A DNA stretch of 64,000 nt from an uncultured Oscillospiraceae bacterium (GTDB lineage Bacteria; Bacillota; Clostridia; Oscillospirales; Oscillospiraceae): positions 1 through 64,000 of the forward strand of contig CABVDR010000003.1 in assembly GCA_902497145.1 (NCBI GenBank), written 5' to 3'. The notes under the pieces are model-generated. The model was not told where the DNA came from and did no database searches. It worked only from the letters and a program-made list of their open reading frames with translations. Each line of letters opens with the position of its first letter. The stretch's first letter is position 1. This document shows, in pieces, positions 62,026 to 64,000 of the stretch. The position numbers were made by a program, and so were the translations under genes.

Positions 62026-63438
62026 TTAAGAGTCCTCCTCCTCGTAGGTACAGCGGGAGGAGATGTGATACTCCCGGATCTTATATTGGAGCTGACGGCG
62101 GGAAATCCCCAGATATTCCGCTGTTTTGGCCCGGTGGTTGTGGCAGATGTCCAGAGCGGCCAGAATATCCTCTTTAGTCAGTTTCCCGGAGCTGCGCTTG
62201 GTCGGCTTATGTACTTCAAATTCCGGTGCTTCGCCCGCCAGCATGCCGGAGGGGATACTGGCGATCTCTGTGGTGTTGTACGGGGTCATGACCACCATGC
62301 GTTCCACAAAGTTTCGAATTTCCCGCACATTGCCGGGCCAGTGGTAGTGCAGTACTTCCTCCAGCACTTGGGGGGAGAAGCTCTTTTTTAAATTGTATTT
62401 TTTGCAGAAATACTCCAGAAAGCTCAGACAGAGGGGAACAATGTCCTCTTGTCGGTTCCGCACCGGCGGGATCATCAGGGGGACGACATGCAGGCGGTAA
62501 TAGAGATCGGCCCGGAAGGTGCCCTCCCGCACCATGGCGGCCAGATCCTGATTGGTGGCGGCAATCAGTCGAAAGTCGATCTTCTGGCTTTGGACAGAAC
62601 CCACCCGCTGGACACTTTTCTCCTCGATCATCCGCAAAACCTTACCCTGTACCCCCAGAGGCAGAGAGTTGATCTCGTCCAGAAACAGTGTTCCGCCGTC
62701 GGCTGCCGCCACAAGGCCCTGCTTGCCCTCTTTATTGGCGCCGGTGAAGCTCCCCTTTTCGTAGCCGAAAAGCTCCGCTTCAATCAGGTTTTCCGGAAAC
62801 GCCGCGCAGTTGGCGGTAATGAAGGGCTTGTCCTTACGCTTGCTGTGCTCGTAGATGTAGTGGGCAAGCACCTCTTTTCCGCTGCCTGATTCGCCGTAAA
62901 GCAAGACGGTGGTATCCAGAGGGGCCACGTTGTCAGCCACCGTCAGGATTTGACGGAAGGCAGAACTCTTGGCGACAATACCTTGCTTTTCCAGCTTGGG
63001 GGGGCTGGATTTGGAGCGAAGGATCTTATTTTCCTTGAGCAAGGTGCGGTATTGGGTTTGGAAATCCTCAATATCCTGGAGCATCGTGATGACATACTGG
63101 ATATTTCCGAAGCTGTCAAAGATGGGAACCCCCGTGACCAGTCGGACCCGGGATGGTCCTCCAATTTTCTGGTAGTCCTGATAATACTGCAGTCGGCTTA
63201 CCCGGCGCTTTTCCTGGCACACCAGGTCAAAGACGCAGACATCAATGACTTCGGTAAAATCGTGCACGTTCATTTTCAGGTAGTCCTGGCGGGGAATATT
63301 CCTCCAGTTGATCATGACCGTATTGGCAAAAACCACCTGGCCCGTCCGGTCATAGACCATGATCCCTGCGTCGATGTTGTCCAGGATCATGCTCACAGAC
63401 AGCTGATCGTCCAGTTGACCAAAGGTTATGGAATCCAC
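62026..63438 (-). CDS. Sigma-54-dependent transcriptional activator (PAS + AAA+ + Fis-type HTH)
   Basis: 470 residues from a GTG at 63438 with GGGAGG 8-9 bases upstream. An N-terminal PAS-type sensor region (about 10-135: MILDNIDAGIMVYDRTGQVVFAN) is followed by a central AAA+ domain with Walker A YGESGSGKE, the sigma-54 contact loop GSFTGA (Ser in place of the common Ala), Walker B GGTLFLDEI and RADLYYRLHVVPL. The C-terminus is a Fis-type HTH (KTAEYLGISRRQLQYKIREY). The downstream AEC gene has a -24/-12 promoter with phased upstream repeats, the most likely target in this window. Confidence 0.93.
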   Translation of the reverse strand: MDSITFGQLDDQLSVSMILDNIDAGIMVYDRTGQVVFANTVMINWRNIPRQDYLKMNVHDFTEVIDVCVFDLVCQEKRRVSRLQYYQDYQKIGGPSRVRLVTGVPIFDSFGNIQYVITMLQDIEDFQTQYRTLLKENKILRSKSSPPKLEKQGIVAKSSAFRQILTVADNVAPLDTTVLLYGESGSGKEVLAHYIYEHSKRKDKPFITANCAAFPENLIEAELFGYEKGSFTGANKEGKQGLVAAADGGTLFLDEINSLPLGVQGKVLRMIEEKSVQRVGSVQSQKIDFRLIAATNQDLAAMVREGTFRADLYYRLHVVPLMIPPVRNRQEDIVPLCLSFLEYFCKKYNLKKSFSPQVLEEVLHYHWPGNVREIRNFVERMVVMTPYNTTEIASIPSGMLAGEAPEFEVHKPTKRSSGKLTKEDILAALDICHNHRAKTAEYLGISRRQLQYKIREYHISSRCTYEEEDS

Positions 63439-63489
63439 ACGGTTCACCTCCCAGAGATAGAATGCTTCTTGTATACCACAAATCAGGTA

Positions 63490-63530
63490 AAATAAAAAGC
63501 CCCCGCCGGTGGAAATACCTGGCGGCCCCG
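63490..63530 (-). terminator. Second terminator ahead of the activator gene
   Basis: Minus-strand CCGCC/GGCGG-centred stem (63521-63525 with 63503-63507, extended by flanking GC pairs) followed by CTTTTTATTTT. Confidence 0.65.
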
Positions 63531-63576
63531 CAAAAAACGAGTTGCTTCCAGCCCGTGTGACAAGGGCTGGAAGCAA
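63531..63576 (-). terminator. Terminator of the dehydratase subunit gene
   Basis: 13-bp perfect stem (63564-63576 with 63542-63554), nine-base loop, then CTCGTTTTTTG on the minus strand, ten bases after the stop codon at 63587. Confidence 0.85.
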
Positions 63577-63586
63577 ATGAAATGGC

Positions 63587-64000
63587 TTAAATCATCTCAC
63601 TGAAACTCTCAATCCGGGTGCGGATCTGCTCGTAGCTGGTATTCTGCTGGTCAATATCAATGGTGACACAAGGAATCCCGGCCTGGTGCAGAACTCGCTC
63701 GTAGTAGGGCTGATCATACTCCTCCGGATCGCAGAACTTCATCATGCAGGTGACAACGCCCTGGGCCCCGGTCTCTTTGCACATCTCAACCAGCATGGCG
63801 CCGCGAGGCTTACCCAGCTCATGGATCAGGCTGCAGCCGTGCCGGTTGTTCCACTGCAGAGCCAGCCGCTTCAGGCCGCCGCCCCCACGCTGGGGGATGT
63901 CCGTGCGGTATTGGCGGGACTCCTGGGCCAAATCGTCGGCCACCACGGCGATGTGGTTGTCCTGGAAGATATCCAACAGTGCCTTGGGCTCGCAGGTGAT
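63587..64000 (-). CDS. 2-hydroxyacyl-CoA dehydratase subunit (HgdB/FldC-like), 3' part
   Basis: About 137 C-terminal residues; the frame stays open to the window edge, so the 5' end lies outside. HGD-D family C-terminus: GKPRGAMLVEMCKETGAQGVVTCMMKFCDPEEYDQPYYERVLHQAGIP with the cluster-region Cys, and the closing QIRTRIESFSEMI. These enzymes remove water from (R)-2-hydroxyacyl-CoA after one-electron activation. Two terminators separate it from the sigma-54 activator gene, so it belongs to a different transcript. Confidence 0.85.
   Translation of the reverse strand: MTCEPKALLDIFQDNHIAVVADDLAQESRQYRTDIPQRGGGGLKRLALQWNNRHGCSLIHELGKPRGAMLVEMCKETGAQGVVTCMMKFCDPEEYDQPYYERVLHQAGIPCVTIDIDQQNTSYEQIRTRIESFSEMI

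Overview
The window looks like chromosome from a high-GC anaerobic Firmicute of the Clostridia (Oscillospiraceae / Flavonifractor-Intestinimonas type). The evidence is Firmicute-style AGGAGG ribosome-binding sites, GTG/TTG starts, a B. subtilis-like AraR, type III glutamine synthetase, an oxygen-independent sulfatase-maturing radical SAM enzyme, 2-hydroxyacyl-CoA dehydratase-type proteins and a nickel-dependent LarA. No rRNA, tRNA, CRISPR array, insertion sequence or phage gene was found. The genus is inferred from gene content only.

Left part (1-16.4 kb): the tail of an AAA ATPase gene, then an L-arabinose regulon. A GntR/LacI-type araR diverges from a YtfQRT-YjfF-type ABC importer followed by araB, araA and araD. 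AraR-box-like palindromes sit at both promoters. Next come a CoA-disulfide reductase/rhodanese fusion, an aromatic-acid-exporter-like membrane protein, and a CdaR-type regulator divergent from a D-2-hydroxyacid dehydrogenase.

Middle (16.4-38.8 kb): a minus-strand envelope-glycan locus (two large polytopic proteins, a GT2 transferase and a GtrA flippase-like protein), a tandem flavodoxin-like protein, and a 1489-residue dehydratase-activase fusion. An ammonium-assimilation block follows: an Amt-PII fusion, gltB-gltD and type III glnA. glnA has an intrinsic terminator inside its own leader, and amt has a terminator-like hairpin directly after a strong promoter.

Right part (38.8-64 kb): accessory catabolic units. 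These are a LysR-controlled split chromate transporter; a tripartite TctCBA transporter with a cytosolic sulfatase and an AraR-like regulator, facing a sulfatase-maturing enzyme; a dicarboxylate symporter with the 5-oxoprolinase genes pxpB-pxpC-pxpA; an aminotransferase behind a 190-bp tandemly repeated control region; an RraA-like gene with a LysR; and a minus-strand unit of larA, a SuyA/SuyB (UxaA-family) lyase, a CuyA/D-cysteine-desulfhydrase-type PLP enzyme, a GntR regulator, an AEC transporter and a sigma-54 activator. The AEC gene has a textbook -24/-12 promoter with phased upstream repeats. The most interesting hypothesis is that this last unit degrades a sulfonated hydroxy acid (sulfolactate/cysteate), with LarA acting as a racemase at the entry point. 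The window ends inside a 2-hydroxyacyl-CoA dehydratase subunit gene.
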